Of a stretch of DNA of 64,000 bases, positions 44,096 to 52,063 are shown one piece after another. Positions within the stretch are counted from its first letter, which is position 1. Each line of letters starts with the position of its first letter. The stretch is from Micromonospora sp. WMMD882 (GTDB taxonomy: Bacteria > Actinomycetota > Actinomycetes > Mycobacteriales > Micromonosporaceae): the NCBI RefSeq assembly GCF_027497255.1, contig NZ_CP114903.1:434001-498000 (forward strand). Direction: 5' to 3'. The notes beneath the pieces are model-generated. The model saw only the letters and a list, made by a program, of their open reading frames with translations, was not told the origin of the DNA and did not search any database. The position numbers were made by a program, and so were the translations under genes.

Positions 44096-45220
44096 TCAGC
44101 GGCCCGAGCAGGTGATGCTCTGCGGCGCGCCGGCGTTGCCGTTGGCGGTGAAGCCGAAGGTCGTCTTGCCTCCGGCCGAGAGCGAGCCGTTGTACGCGGC
44201 GTTCGTCACCGTCACCGTCGAGCCCGACGTGGTCGACGTGGCGTTCCAGACCTGGTTGATGGACTGGCCACTGGCCAGGTTCAGGGTCGTCGTCCAGCCG
44301 GAGTAGGCCGAGGAGCTGTTGTTCGCGACCTCGACCTCACCCTGGAAACCGCCACCCCAGGTGCTGACCACCTTGAACGTCGCCACGCAGCCACCGGCCG
44401 GCGGCGGCGTGGTCGGGTTCGGCGGGGGAGTGGTCGGGTTCGGCGGCGGGGTGGTCGGGTTCGGCGGCGGGGTGGTCGGGTTCGGCGGCGGCGTGGTCGG
44501 GTTGGTGCCACCCGGGCCGATGCCGGTGACCTGGCCGTTGCCACCGTCGAAGGTCACGTCCGAGCAGCCGAAGAAGTTCTCCTGGCTGTCCGAGCGCACC
44601 CAGCGGGAGTAGATGATGTGCCGACCGCTCTTGTTCGTGGGCAGCCGACCGTTGAAGTAGTAGTGCCCCTCGTTGGTGCCGACCGCGCCGCGCTGCGGCG
44701 GGTTGGTCACGGTGAGGAACGGCTCCTCCAGGTCGCTCCAGGCGAGCGGCCGGGTGGGGCTCCAACTGTCCTTGGTCACGTAGAAGTAGAACGTGCCCGG
44801 GTGGTGCGCCCAGTTGGAGTAGTTGAACTCCATGGTCGCGCCGGCGGTGAGGTGGGTCAGCGGCCAGTCGGTGCGCGCCAGGTCGTAGCCGGCGAAGCCG
44901 GTGGCGCCGCCGCTGCACAGCTTGCCGTCCGGGACGAACCCGGTGGTCCGGCCACCGGCGTCCGAACGCAGCACGCTGAACCAGTTGTAGAGCGAGTTGG
45001 TGCCGCTCTGCGCGACCGCCGCGGAGCAGGCCGGGTTGTTCGGCCTGATCTCGCCGGTCTGGCTGAGGCCGTCCTTCCAGCACAGGTAGGTCCGGCTGCC
45101 CGGCTTCATCGCCGCGCCGTGCGCGGCGGCCGGGTCCGGCCGCAGCGCCACGGAGAAGGCCGTGGCGGCGGCGAGGGTGGCGACCGCGGCGAAGACCGCA
45201 GCCGTACGGGAACGTGACAC
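44096..45220 (-). CDS. Secreted AA10 lytic polysaccharide monooxygenase with CBM2
   Basis: 374 residues. The signal peptide ends at AAA before His34, so the mature N-terminus is His, the first copper ligand of the histidine brace; the second is His139 or His140 in NWAHHPGTFYFYV. The catalytic domain runs to about 225 (GGHYYFNGRLP-like segment as HYYFNGRLPTNKSGRHIIYSRW in family order). A linker of five NPTTPPP units leads to a CBM2 (about 275-374) with paired Cys. It oxidatively cleaves crystalline cellulose or chitin. GTG 45220 has AGGAGAA upstream. Confidence 0.9.
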   Translation of the reverse strand: MSRSRTAAVFAAVATLAAATAFSVALRPDPAAAHGAAMKPGSRTYLCWKDGLSQTGEIRPNNPACSAAVAQSGTNSLYNWFSVLRSDAGGRTTGFVPDGKLCSGGATGFAGYDLARTDWPLTHLTAGATMEFNYSNWAHHPGTFYFYVTKDSWSPTRPLAWSDLEEPFLTVTNPPQRGAVGTNEGHYYFNGRLPTNKSGRHIIYSRWVRSDSQENFFGCSDVTFDGGNGQVTGIGPGGTNPTTPPPNPTTPPPNPTTPPPNPTTPPPNPTTPPPAGGCVATFKVVSTWGGGFQGEVEVANNSSSAYSGWTTTLNLASGQSINQVWNATSTTSGSTVTVTNAAYNGSLSAGGKTTFGFTANGNAGAPQSITCSGR

Positions 45221-45605
45221 TGGTTCTCCTGACCCGCCGGGCGGGCGAGATGCCGACCCGGCTTTACGAGCGGGCCCCGCAGCGGGGACCTCGCAGAGTG
45301 GTACGGGGTCGCGGTGCCGCACGCTCGGCAATGAAAAGGCCGGGCAGGTGCGCACCACCGTCCGGTCCGTCTCAGACGGACCGGAACGCTCACGCGACTC
45401 AGGCTCCCGGCACAGACGGCGCGTCAGCCCCCACGCCGTCCGGTATGCGACATCCCATCACGTTCCCGGCTCGTTCGCAATAGCCCACGGTCGATGACCT
45501 TCAGAAAACCGATCGCGACGACCCGGCCGGACCGCCCCGGTTGTGCCAGCCTGGTACGCACGGCCGGGGTGGTCCCGGCGGGCGGACGAGAGGATCGGGC
45601 GGATC
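45221..45605. promoter_or_regulatory. Divergent promoter region with a perfect 25-bp palindrome
   Basis: Between the LPMO and sugar kinase genes. TCCGGTCCGTCT (45361-45372) and its complement (45374-45385) flank a single base. The site lies about 140 bp upstream of the LPMO start and 220 bp before the kinase, and may be an operator for either. Nothing else recognisable. Confidence 0.45.
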
Positions 45606-46538
45606 ATGGGTTACGCGGTGGTGCTCGGTGAGGCGCTTGTCGACCTGCTGGAGGCCGAGCACGACGGCGAGCCGGTCTACCGGGCGGCGGTCGGCGGCGG
45701 GCCGCTCAACGTCGCGGTCGGCGTGGCCCGGCTCGGCGGAGCCGTCCAGTTCGTCGGCTCGCTCGGCGACGACGTGCTGGCCGACCGGATCCGCCGACTG
45801 CTCACCGACACCGGCGTCGGGGTCGCCGGCGTGGTCACCGTGCCCGCGCCCACCGCGCTCGCGGTGGCGACCTTCGCCGGCGCGGAACCTGACTTCCGCT
45901 TCTACGGCGAGCCGCCGTCCTGGGCCCAGCTGGCCGCCGACGACCTCGACGTGGCGCTGGTCGAGGGCGCGGAGGTGCTCTACTGCGGCTCGATCGTGCT
46001 GCTCCGGTCGACGAGTCTGGCCGCCGCCCGTCGGGCCTGGACGCGCGCCACCGGGCTGCGGGTCTTCGACCCGAACGTGCGTCCCCGGCTGCTCACCGGG
46101 CCGGGCGCGCTGGCCGGGGCGCGCGACACCACCGCCGAGTTCGCCGCCGGCGCGCACCTGGTCAAGCTCAGCGCGGCCGACGCCGAGCTGCTCTACCCCG
46201 GCGAACCCGTCGAGCGGGTCGCGGCGCGCCTACGGGAGCGGGGCGCCGAGGCCGTCGTGGTCACCCTCGGCAAGGACGGCGCGCTGGTCGCGGCCGGCGC
46301 CGACCCGGTGACGGTGCCCGCCCCCGTGGTACGGGCGGTCGACGCCACCGGCGCCGGCGACTCGGTGATGGCGGCGCTCGTCGCCGAGCTGCTGGCCCAC
46401 GGCCTCCCCACCGACCAGGCCGGCTGGGTCGACCGGGTCACCTTCGCGCTCCGGGTGGCCGGCCTGGTCTGCGAGTCACCCGGCGGCGCGCTGGCCATGC
46501 CCACCCGCGCCGACGTCGCCCGCCGCTTCGCCCACTGA
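45606..46538 (+). CDS. PfkB-family carbohydrate kinase (fructokinase-like)
   Basis: 310 residues. The N-terminal signature is VGGGPLNVAVGVARLG and the C-terminal one is VDATGAGDSVMAALVAELL with the catalytic Asp. PfkB members phosphorylate sugars such as fructose or ribose. The first residues YAVVLGEALVDLLE are typical of fructokinases. ATG 45606 is preferred over earlier starts because it aligns with this conserved beginning. It is monocistronic; a large hairpin lies 140 bp downstream. Confidence 0.88.
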   Translation: MGYAVVLGEALVDLLEAEHDGEPVYRAAVGGGPLNVAVGVARLGGAVQFVGSLGDDVLADRIRRLLTDTGVGVAGVVTVPAPTALAVATFAGAEPDFRFYGEPPSWAQLAADDLDVALVEGAEVLYCGSIVLLRSTSLAAARRAWTRATGLRVFDPNVRPRLLTGPGALAGARDTTAEFAAGAHLVKLSAADAELLYPGEPVERVAARLRERGAEAVVVTLGKDGALVAAGADPVTVPAPVVRAVDATGAGDSVMAALVAELLAHGLPTDQAGWVDRVTFALRVAGLVCESPGGALAMPTRADVARRFAH

Positions 46539-46676
46539 TCCGCCACTGCGCGCGAGCCGGCCCGCCCCTTCAGGCTTCAGGCTTCCGACTTCCGTCGAGG
46601 TCCCGCCAGAGGCCGCGCCTCGATCGCACTCGAACACGCTGGGTAACCCGTCGGCCCAGGCCCGCCCACCCTCCCG

Positions 46677-46753
46677 GAGGCTTTGCTCTGCGCCCATGAC
46701 CGCACCGCTCACTCTCCGCTACCGGTGCGGTCGCGGGTGCAGAGCAAAGCCTC
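46677..46753. terminator. Large two-stem hairpin between genes
   Basis: GAGGCTTTGCTCTGC (46677-46691) pairs exactly with 46739-46753. Inside, CCC/GGG and then ACCGCACCG/CGGTGCGGT continue the stem. The 77-nt structure lies 140 bp after the kinase stop and 180 bp before the end of the convergent MBL gene. It may be a bidirectional terminator or a structured RNA. The rest of 46539-46934 is G/T-rich with no supported gene. Confidence 0.55.
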
Positions 46754-46934
46754 GTGTGGGATGTGGGTGGAGCTGAGGGCAGGAGGCGGAAAGTGCCTGC
46801 CTGGTGGGGTGTTGGCCAGGCTGGTGGGGAAGGTGAGCGCGACGCCGTCCGAGGCGGTGGCCACCTGGCGTGAGGGTGGTGGTCGTAAGGCTCGACGTGT
46901 GCGCGTAGCGCCGGCGTGGTCGGCGGCCGGCGGG

Positions 46935-47783
46935 TCAGGCGGTGCCGTCGAGCTCGGCGTAGCCGCGCCGGGCGGCGACCAGCGCGGCCCGTGCCCCGAA
47001 CGGCGCCTCGGCGGCCACCCGCTCCGGCGGCGCGCCGCCGGTGTGCCCGGCCCGGATCAGCCAGGCCAGGTCGGCGAGCTGCCCGTGCTGGGCCCGGACG
47101 AAGTCGACGTCCACCAGGTCGCCGTGGCCCGGCACGACCGTCGTCGAGGCGGTGACGAGCCGCAGCAGCCCGGCCACCGCCTCCGGCCACTGCAACGGGT
47201 ACGACTCCTCGAACGCCGGTGGGCCGCTCTGCTCGACCAGGTCCCCGACCACCAGGACGTCCGCGTCCGGCACCTGCACCACGAGGTCGCCGGCGCTGTG
47301 TCCGCGCCCGGGGTGACGCAGCAGGACCGGCCGCCCGCCCACGTGCAGCGTCGTCTCGGTGTGCACCTCGTCCGTCGGGGCCAGCAGCGGGGCGTCGGCC
47401 AGCTCGTCGGCCAGGCCGGGCCGCTCGGCGCGCATCTCCTCGTACGCCAGGCGGCGCAGCTCGTCCGGACGGTCGCGCAGCCACCGGGCGGTCTCCGGGT
47501 GCGCGTACACCGGGCGGGCCGGGTCGGCGGCCAGGACCGCGTTGCCGAAGCAGTGGTCGAAGTGGTGGTGCGTGTTCACCACGGTCAACGGATGCGGCGT
47601 CACCGCCCGGACGGCGGCGGCCAGCTCCCGCGCCTGGGCGACGGTGGAGAGAGTGTCCACCAGCAGCGCCGCCCCGTCGGCGACGACCAGGGTGACGTTG
47701 ACGTCGAGCAGGGGCTCCCGCAGCACGTGCACCCGGTCCGCGACCTCGACGAAACCGCCCAGCCCGCCGGCCCGCCCGGTCAC
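46935..47783 (-). CDS. Metallo-beta-lactamase-fold hydrolase
   Basis: 282 residues with the MBL metal motifs: VVNTHHHFDHCFGN (HxHxDH), HPGRGHSAGDLVVQ (His), VVGDLVE (bridging Asp) and VVPGHGDLVD (last His). The group hydrolyses thioesters, lactones or phosphodiesters. GTG 47783 overlaps the stop of the thioesterase gene (GTGA), so both enzymes are coupled and may act on the same acyl compound. Confidence 0.85.
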   Translation of the reverse strand: MTGRAGGLGGFVEVADRVHVLREPLLDVNVTLVVADGAALLVDTLSTVAQARELAAAVRAVTPHPLTVVNTHHHFDHCFGNAVLAADPARPVYAHPETARWLRDRPDELRRLAYEEMRAERPGLADELADAPLLAPTDEVHTETTLHVGGRPVLLRHPGRGHSAGDLVVQVPDADVLVVGDLVEQSGPPAFEESYPLQWPEAVAGLLRLVTASTTVVPGHGDLVDVDFVRAQHGQLADLAWLIRAGHTGGAPPERVAAEAPFGARAALVAARRGYAELDGTA

Positions 47784-48193
47784 GCCGACCCGGCCGGTCG
47801 CGACGCCCCGACCGCGCGTTCGACGAAGCGTTGCCGGTCGAGCAGCACCCGCTCCACCCGTCCCTCGGCGACCGTCGCGTCGCCGTCGGTGACCCCGACC
47901 GTGAAGACCAGCCGCCGACCGTCCACCTCGTCCACCCGGGCCTCGGCCACCACCACCCGTCCCACCGGGGTCGGCGCGAGGTGCGCCAGCTCCACCCGGA
48001 CGCCGACCGTCGTCGACCCGGGTGGCAGCCGTCGCGCGGTGGCCGCGACGGTGGCCGCCTCGGCCAGCGCGAGGACCCGGGGGGTGCCCAGCACCGGTAC
48101 GTCACCGGAGCCCACGGCCTGGGCGGTGTCCGCGTCGGTGACGGTGAGCTCGACCCGGGCGGTCAGGCCCGGCGTGACGGTCTGGTCCGGCAT
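47780..48193 (-). CDS. Hotdog-fold thioesterase, FlK-like
   Basis: 137 residues. The FlK-type pattern is GSGDVPVLGTPRVLALAEAAT (in two blocks around Gly36) followed by TTVGVRVELAHLAPTPVG. In FlK a Thr, Glu and His near these positions form the active site; here Thr37, Glu44 and a His in ELAHLAP are candidates. These enzymes hydrolyse short acyl-CoA thioesters, and many related proteins have no known substrate. ATG 48193 lies 6 nt after a TAGGCT -10-like hexamer (leaderless). Confidence 0.75.
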   Translation of the reverse strand: MPDQTVTPGLTARVELTVTDADTAQAVGSGDVPVLGTPRVLALAEAATVAATARRLPPGSTTVGVRVELAHLAPTPVGRVVVAEARVDEVDGRRLVFTVGVTDGDATVAEGRVERVLLDRQRFVERAVGASRPAGSA

Positions 48194-48199
48194 GGCGAC

Positions 48200-48205
48200 A
48201 GCCTA
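48200..48205 (-). promoter_or_regulatory. Putative -10 element of the thioesterase gene (leaderless)
   Basis: On the minus strand TAGGCT ends 6 nt before ATG 48193. Confidence 0.45.
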
Positions 48206-48254
48206 CGCCGACCGCCGGGACACCGGTCGCGTTCGTCGATGCGACGCCCGCCGT

Positions 48255-48260
48255 TAACCT
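48255..48260 (+). promoter_or_regulatory. Putative -10 element of the PAP2 gene (leaderless)
   Basis: TAACCT ends 5 nt before GTG 48266 and 8 nt before ATG 48269. Confidence 0.4.
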
Positions 48261-48268
48261 GAACGGTG

Positions 48269-49372
48269 ATGGTCGCTGTCACTGATCCCCAGCCCCCTGC
48301 TCCGTCCGGCCCGCCCGGGACGTCCGCCGGCGGACGCCGCCGGGTGGTCGCCATGTCGATCTGGAGCGCCCTGTTCGTCGCCGGTTGGTTGACGATCGGC
48401 CTGCCCACAGACCCGGCGTACGCCTTCGTCTGGATCTGGTCCGGCGTCATCGCCTGGAACTGGGGCCGTCCATGGCGCAGCCACCTGGCGTTCGCCCGCG
48501 ACTGGCTGCCGGTGGTGGTGCTGCTCGCCGCGTACAACCTCTCCCGGGGGTTCGCCGACAACGGCGCGACCCCGTACTCCTACGACCTGATCGTGGCCGA
48601 CCGGTTCCTGGTCGGTTGGGCGACCGGGGGCGAGGTGCCGACCATCTGGTTGCAGGAGCGGCTCTACCGGGCGCAGGTGCGGTGGTGGGACGTGGCGGTG
48701 GCCTGGGTCTACTTCTCGCACTTCGTGGTCACCCTGGCGGCGGCCGTGGTGCTGTGGATGCGGGACCGGGCCCGCTGGGGCCGGTACATGCGGCGGTGGG
48801 GTTTCCTCTGCGCCGCCGGCCTGGCCACCTACTTCCTCTACCCGGCCGCCCCACCGTGGTGGGCGGCGCAGAACGGCCTGCTCGGGGAGGTCGCCCGGAT
48901 CTCCACCCGGGGGTGGAAGGAGTTCGGCATGCACGGCGCGGGCAACATGCTCAACGCCGGGCAGATCGCGTCGAACCCGGTGGCGGCGATGCCGTCCCTG
49001 CACACCGCGTGGGCGCTGTTCGTGGTGCTGTTCTTCCTCACCTCGACCCGCCGCCGCTGGTGGCCACTGTTGCTGTCGTACCCGCTGGCGATGACGTTCA
49101 CCCTGGTCTACTCCGGTGAGCACTACATCATCGACGTGCTGGTCGGCTGGGCGTACGTGGGACTGACCTTCCTGGTGGTCGGGTTGGCCGAGCGGGGGTG
49201 GGCGGCCCACCGGGCCCGCCGCGCCCCGGCGTCGCCGTCCGACGCCGCCCCGGCCGGGCCACCCGACGACACCGTCGGGCCGTCGGACACCAAGTCGTCG
49301 GACACCGAGCCGGCAGCCGACGGGCCGACGTCGACCCCGACGGAACCGCCGTCCGTACCGGCCAGCCGCTGA
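48269..49372 (+). CDS. PAP2-family membrane phosphatase (Aur1/inositol phosphotransferase-like)
   Basis: 367 residues with six to seven membrane helices between about 25 and 315 and a Pro/Ser/Thr-rich tail of about 55 residues. The phosphatase signature is split as AAMPSLHTAWALFVVLF and VYSGEHYIIDVLVGW; the two His are the catalytic pair. A related Aur1/Ipt1-like group makes inositol phospholipids. It would act on a lipid phosphate or transfer a headgroup in the membrane. GTG 48266 one codon upstream is an equally good start. Confidence 0.82.
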   Translation: MVAVTDPQPPAPSGPPGTSAGGRRRVVAMSIWSALFVAGWLTIGLPTDPAYAFVWIWSGVIAWNWGRPWRSHLAFARDWLPVVVLLAAYNLSRGFADNGATPYSYDLIVADRFLVGWATGGEVPTIWLQERLYRAQVRWWDVAVAWVYFSHFVVTLAAAVVLWMRDRARWGRYMRRWGFLCAAGLATYFLYPAAPPWWAAQNGLLGEVARISTRGWKEFGMHGAGNMLNAGQIASNPVAAMPSLHTAWALFVVLFFLTSTRRRWWPLLLSYPLAMTFTLVYSGEHYIIDVLVGWAYVGLTFLVVGLAERGWAAHRARRAPASPSDAAPAGPPDDTVGPSDTKSSDTEPAADGPTSTPTEPPSVPASR

Positions 49373-49442
49373 GCCGGTCTCCGCGCTGAGCCGTTCAGCC
49401 GGACCGGCCAGCCGGCGCTGCGCTGATCAGCCGGCCGGGCGG

Positions 49443-50999
49443 TCAGCCGGTCAGTCGGGCGGCCCGGGAGCGGGCGGTCAGCTCGGCCGCCAGCTCCCAC
49501 GCCTCGGTCACGTCCCGGTGCAGCGCCGCCGCGCCGGCGCCACCGGCGGTGTCGGCGTGCACCGTCGCCAGCCGCAGCCGCCGCTGCACCGGGCCCTGCA
49601 CCACCCGCACGCTCTGGATCCGGGCGTACGGCACCATGGCGACCTGCCGGGTGACCAGACCGGACCGGACGGCGAAGACCTGCTCGGCGAGGCCCGCGCC
49701 GAGCCTGCGGACGCTCAGCGGGCGCAGCCAGCGGGCCCGGTCCGGCGGCGCGGTCAACGGCAGCGCGTCGAGGTGTACGCCCGGCAGCACCTCGGCGACT
49801 ACCAGCCCGCCGGTGGCGGGGTCGCCGACGGGCAGCAGGCGGTCCGGCCGGTTGCGGTCGTCCAGTTCCCCGGCGGAGTAACCGGCGACCTCCAGCCGCA
49901 GCCGCAGCCAGCCCTTGGCCCGCCACAGCAGTGGCCAGGTCACCCCGATGGCCTGTACCCGGTTCAGCGGGACGGTCTGCGCGCGGGTCTCCAGCAGGCC
50001 GTGGTGGACCCGCAGGGTGCCGTCGTCACGGTGCAGCCGGAAGTTCCAGTCGTCGAGCACCCGGCGGATCGGTTGCAGCAGCACCCCGGCCATCGCGGTG
50101 AGCGTGCTGGCGACGGCGATGAACGACCAGGATCCCTCGGAGAGGAACTGCCCGGCCACGAAGACCAGACCCACCGGCAGCATGAACGCCTGTGGCGTGA
50201 GCAACTGGCTGACCAGCAGGTCCTGGTTGCGTACGGCGTGCAGCGGCCGGCCGCTCGGCGCGGCGGTGACGTCGGGGACGGCGTCGGCCTGCGCTGTGGT
50301 GTCCGTACCGGTCGGCTCGGGCGTCCGGCGGGGCGGGCGTCCGGCGAGGTCGAGGAGGCGACCGCGCAGCGCCTGGGCGTCGGCGACGCTCAGGAACGCC
50401 AGCGGGGCCTCGGTCTTGCCGCCGCCGACGACCTCCAGCCGCAGCTCGGCCAGGCCGGTGAGCTGGGCGAGCAGGGGCCGGACCACTTCCACCGCCTGCA
50501 ACCGTTCCAGCGGGATGGCCCGGGTCCGCCGCCACAGCAGCCCTTCGTGCACCCGCAGCTCCCGGCCGACCACGTGGTAGCCGGTCTGGTACCAACTGAC
50601 CACCGAGAGCACCGTGGCGCCGAGGGCGAGCAGCACGACCATGATCGCGAACGTGCCGAGACCGACCCGGGACAGCGTCGACCAGGAGAGCCCGGCGATC
50701 ACCACCACCAGTGACTTCGCCCCGTGCAGCACCGGGCTCAGCGGGTGCAGCCGTTGCCGGGGCTCACCCCCCTCGGGACCCGCGCCGACCCCACCGACTC
50801 CCGGGTACGGCCCGCCCGCCTCGGGCTGCCCGACCCCCGGGTACGGCCCGGCGGTCGGACCCGGCTCGGGGTACCCGGCGGGCCCGACCGCCGGGTACGG
50901 GTCGGGATGGCTGGCTGGTGGGTACGGGGCGGGGTGCGGCGTGCCCGGCTCGGGCCGGGCGGCGGGCGGGCCCTCGGGCCAGCCGGGGCCGCTGGTCAC
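49443..50999 (-). CDS. PH-domain (YdbT-like) membrane protein
   Basis: 518 residues. A Pro/Gly/Tyr-rich N-terminal region (about 1-80, repeats of PYPGVG) is followed by membrane helices and three bacterial PH (bPH2) segments such as VVGRELRVHEGLLWRRTRAIPLERLQAV, LRVHHGLLETRAQTVPLNRVQAI and FAVRSGLVTRQVAMVPYARIQSV (each shown below its full extent). YdbT proteins carry this repeat layout; role unknown, with links to resistance against yeast-encoded toxins in Bacillus. GTG 50999 overlaps the stop of the YdbS-like gene, so the pair is coupled. Confidence 0.82.
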   Translation of the reverse strand: MTSGPGWPEGPPAARPEPGTPHPAPYPPASHPDPYPAVGPAGYPEPGPTAGPYPGVGQPEAGGPYPGVGGVGAGPEGGEPRQRLHPLSPVLHGAKSLVVVIAGLSWSTLSRVGLGTFAIMVVLLALGATVLSVVSWYQTGYHVVGRELRVHEGLLWRRTRAIPLERLQAVEVVRPLLAQLTGLAELRLEVVGGGKTEAPLAFLSVADAQALRGRLLDLAGRPPRRTPEPTGTDTTAQADAVPDVTAAPSGRPLHAVRNQDLLVSQLLTPQAFMLPVGLVFVAGQFLSEGSWSFIAVASTLTAMAGVLLQPIRRVLDDWNFRLHRDDGTLRVHHGLLETRAQTVPLNRVQAIGVTWPLLWRAKGWLRLRLEVAGYSAGELDDRNRPDRLLPVGDPATGGLVVAEVLPGVHLDALPLTAPPDRARWLRPLSVRRLGAGLAEQVFAVRSGLVTRQVAMVPYARIQSVRVVQGPVQRRLRLATVHADTAGGAGAAALHRDVTEAWELAAELTARSRAARLTG

Positions 51000-51517
51000 A
51001 GCCCCTCCGCGCGGTCTTCGCCGAGGGCGGTGAGGCGGTCCCGCAGCCGGGCCGCCTCGGCCGGCGGCAACCCGGGCACCCGGGCGTCGCTCGCCGCCGC
51101 GGCGGTGTGCAACTGCACGGTGGCCAGGTCGAAGGCTCGCTCCAGCGGCCCGGCGGTGACGTCCACGAACTGCATCCGCGAGTACGGCACGATCGACAGT
51201 CGGCGGACCAGCAGCCCGTGCCGGACCAGCAGGTCGTCGTCGCGTTCGGCGTACCCCCAGGCGTGCACGGCCCGGACGATCGTCACCACCCGCCAACCGG
51301 TCAGCAGCGCGACCAGGCCGAGCCCGAGGCCGAAGAGCCAGTGGCCGCTGAACGCCCAGCCGAGCGCCAGCCCGACGACCAGCACGGCGACGCCGATCGC
51401 CAGCCGGATCAGCTCCACCCAGATCAGGTCGGAGGAGACCCGCTGCCACCGCACCGTCTGCGGCCACGGCTCCAGTGGGTCGGCCGGCGCGGGCCCGCCG
51501 GTGGTCTCCGGGGTCAC
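50996..51517 (-). CDS. PH-domain (YdbS-like) membrane protein
   Basis: 173 residues: two membrane helices (about 37-80) and one bPH2 domain with LLVRHGLLVRRLSIVPYSRM and QFVDVTAGPLERAFDLATVQLHTA. It is the small partner of the following YdbT-like protein and overlaps it by 4 bp. GTG 51517 begins the frame. The pair recurs across actinobacteria and bacilli. Confidence 0.82.
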   Translation of the reverse strand: MTPETTGGPAPADPLEPWPQTVRWQRVSSDLIWVELIRLAIGVAVLVVGLALGWAFSGHWLFGLGLGLVALLTGWRVVTIVRAVHAWGYAERDDDLLVRHGLLVRRLSIVPYSRMQFVDVTAGPLERAFDLATVQLHTAAAASDARVPGLPPAEAARLRDRLTALGEDRAEGL

Positions 51518-51535
51518 CGGTACGCCTCGCTGCGA

Positions 51536-51820
51536 TCAGTCACCAGTCGAGGGTAACGACCGGGGCGCTGGTTCGACCTCCCGGAGAAAGCCCCGTGCGC
51601 CGAGAAAGTCGCCGAGCGTGGCGCGGTGCGCGGCGCAGGCCAGCCAGGTCTTGCGTCGGGACGGGTCGTGCAGCCGGGGGTTGTTCCACCGCAGCGCCCA
51701 GACCGCCGGGGCCCGGCAGCCGCGCGACGAGCAGACCGGCGGATCGCCGCCGTCGGCGCCGGCAGCGGGAAAAGGCTCGGCAGCGGGGAACGGACCAGCA
51801 GCGGGGGAGGGTTCGGTCAC
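51536..51820 (-). CDS. Small Cys-containing protein of unknown function
   Basis: 94 residues. After a low-complexity beginning come VCSSRGCRAPAVWALRWNN and KTWLACAAHRATLGDFLGARGF. The pattern CxxxxC ... CxxH suggests a zinc site. Similar actinobacterial proteins are often labelled acetone carboxylase without support. GTG 51820 lies 7 nt after TAGACT (51828-51833, minus strand), a leaderless arrangement. It precedes the PH-domain pair by 18 bp on the same strand. Confidence 0.6.
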   Translation of the reverse strand: MTEPSPAAGPFPAAEPFPAAGADGGDPPVCSSRGCRAPAVWALRWNNPRLHDPSRRKTWLACAAHRATLGDFLGARGFLREVEPAPRSLPSTGD

Positions 51821-51827
51821 CCGGGCC

Positions 51828-51833
51828 AGTCTA
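51828..51833 (-). promoter_or_regulatory. Putative -10 element of the small Cys protein gene (leaderless)
   Basis: TAGACT on the minus strand ends 7 nt before GTG 51820. Confidence 0.4.
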
Positions 51834-52063
51834 GGTGGCGGCGCGCCGGGGAGATTGAGCGCCGGGCGGCCACGGGGGGAGCCGCCCGGCGACGGCGCAA
51901 TTCTACACGGGGACACCGGCGTTCGGACACCCCCGGTCCGGCGATTCGGCGTCGACGGCCGGCGTGGCGAGAATCGCCTTCTCGCCCAGTCGGCGCTCAG
52001 CCGGGCATGCGAGGCTTGACCGCGTACCCCGTCGCCGACAACCGAGCACGCTGTGGAGGACCG

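Noticed and set aside
46570..48105. 511-codon minus-strand frame over the MBL and thioesterase genes
   Set aside because: Arg/Gly/Pro-rich shadow; the other frames encode two clear enzymes.
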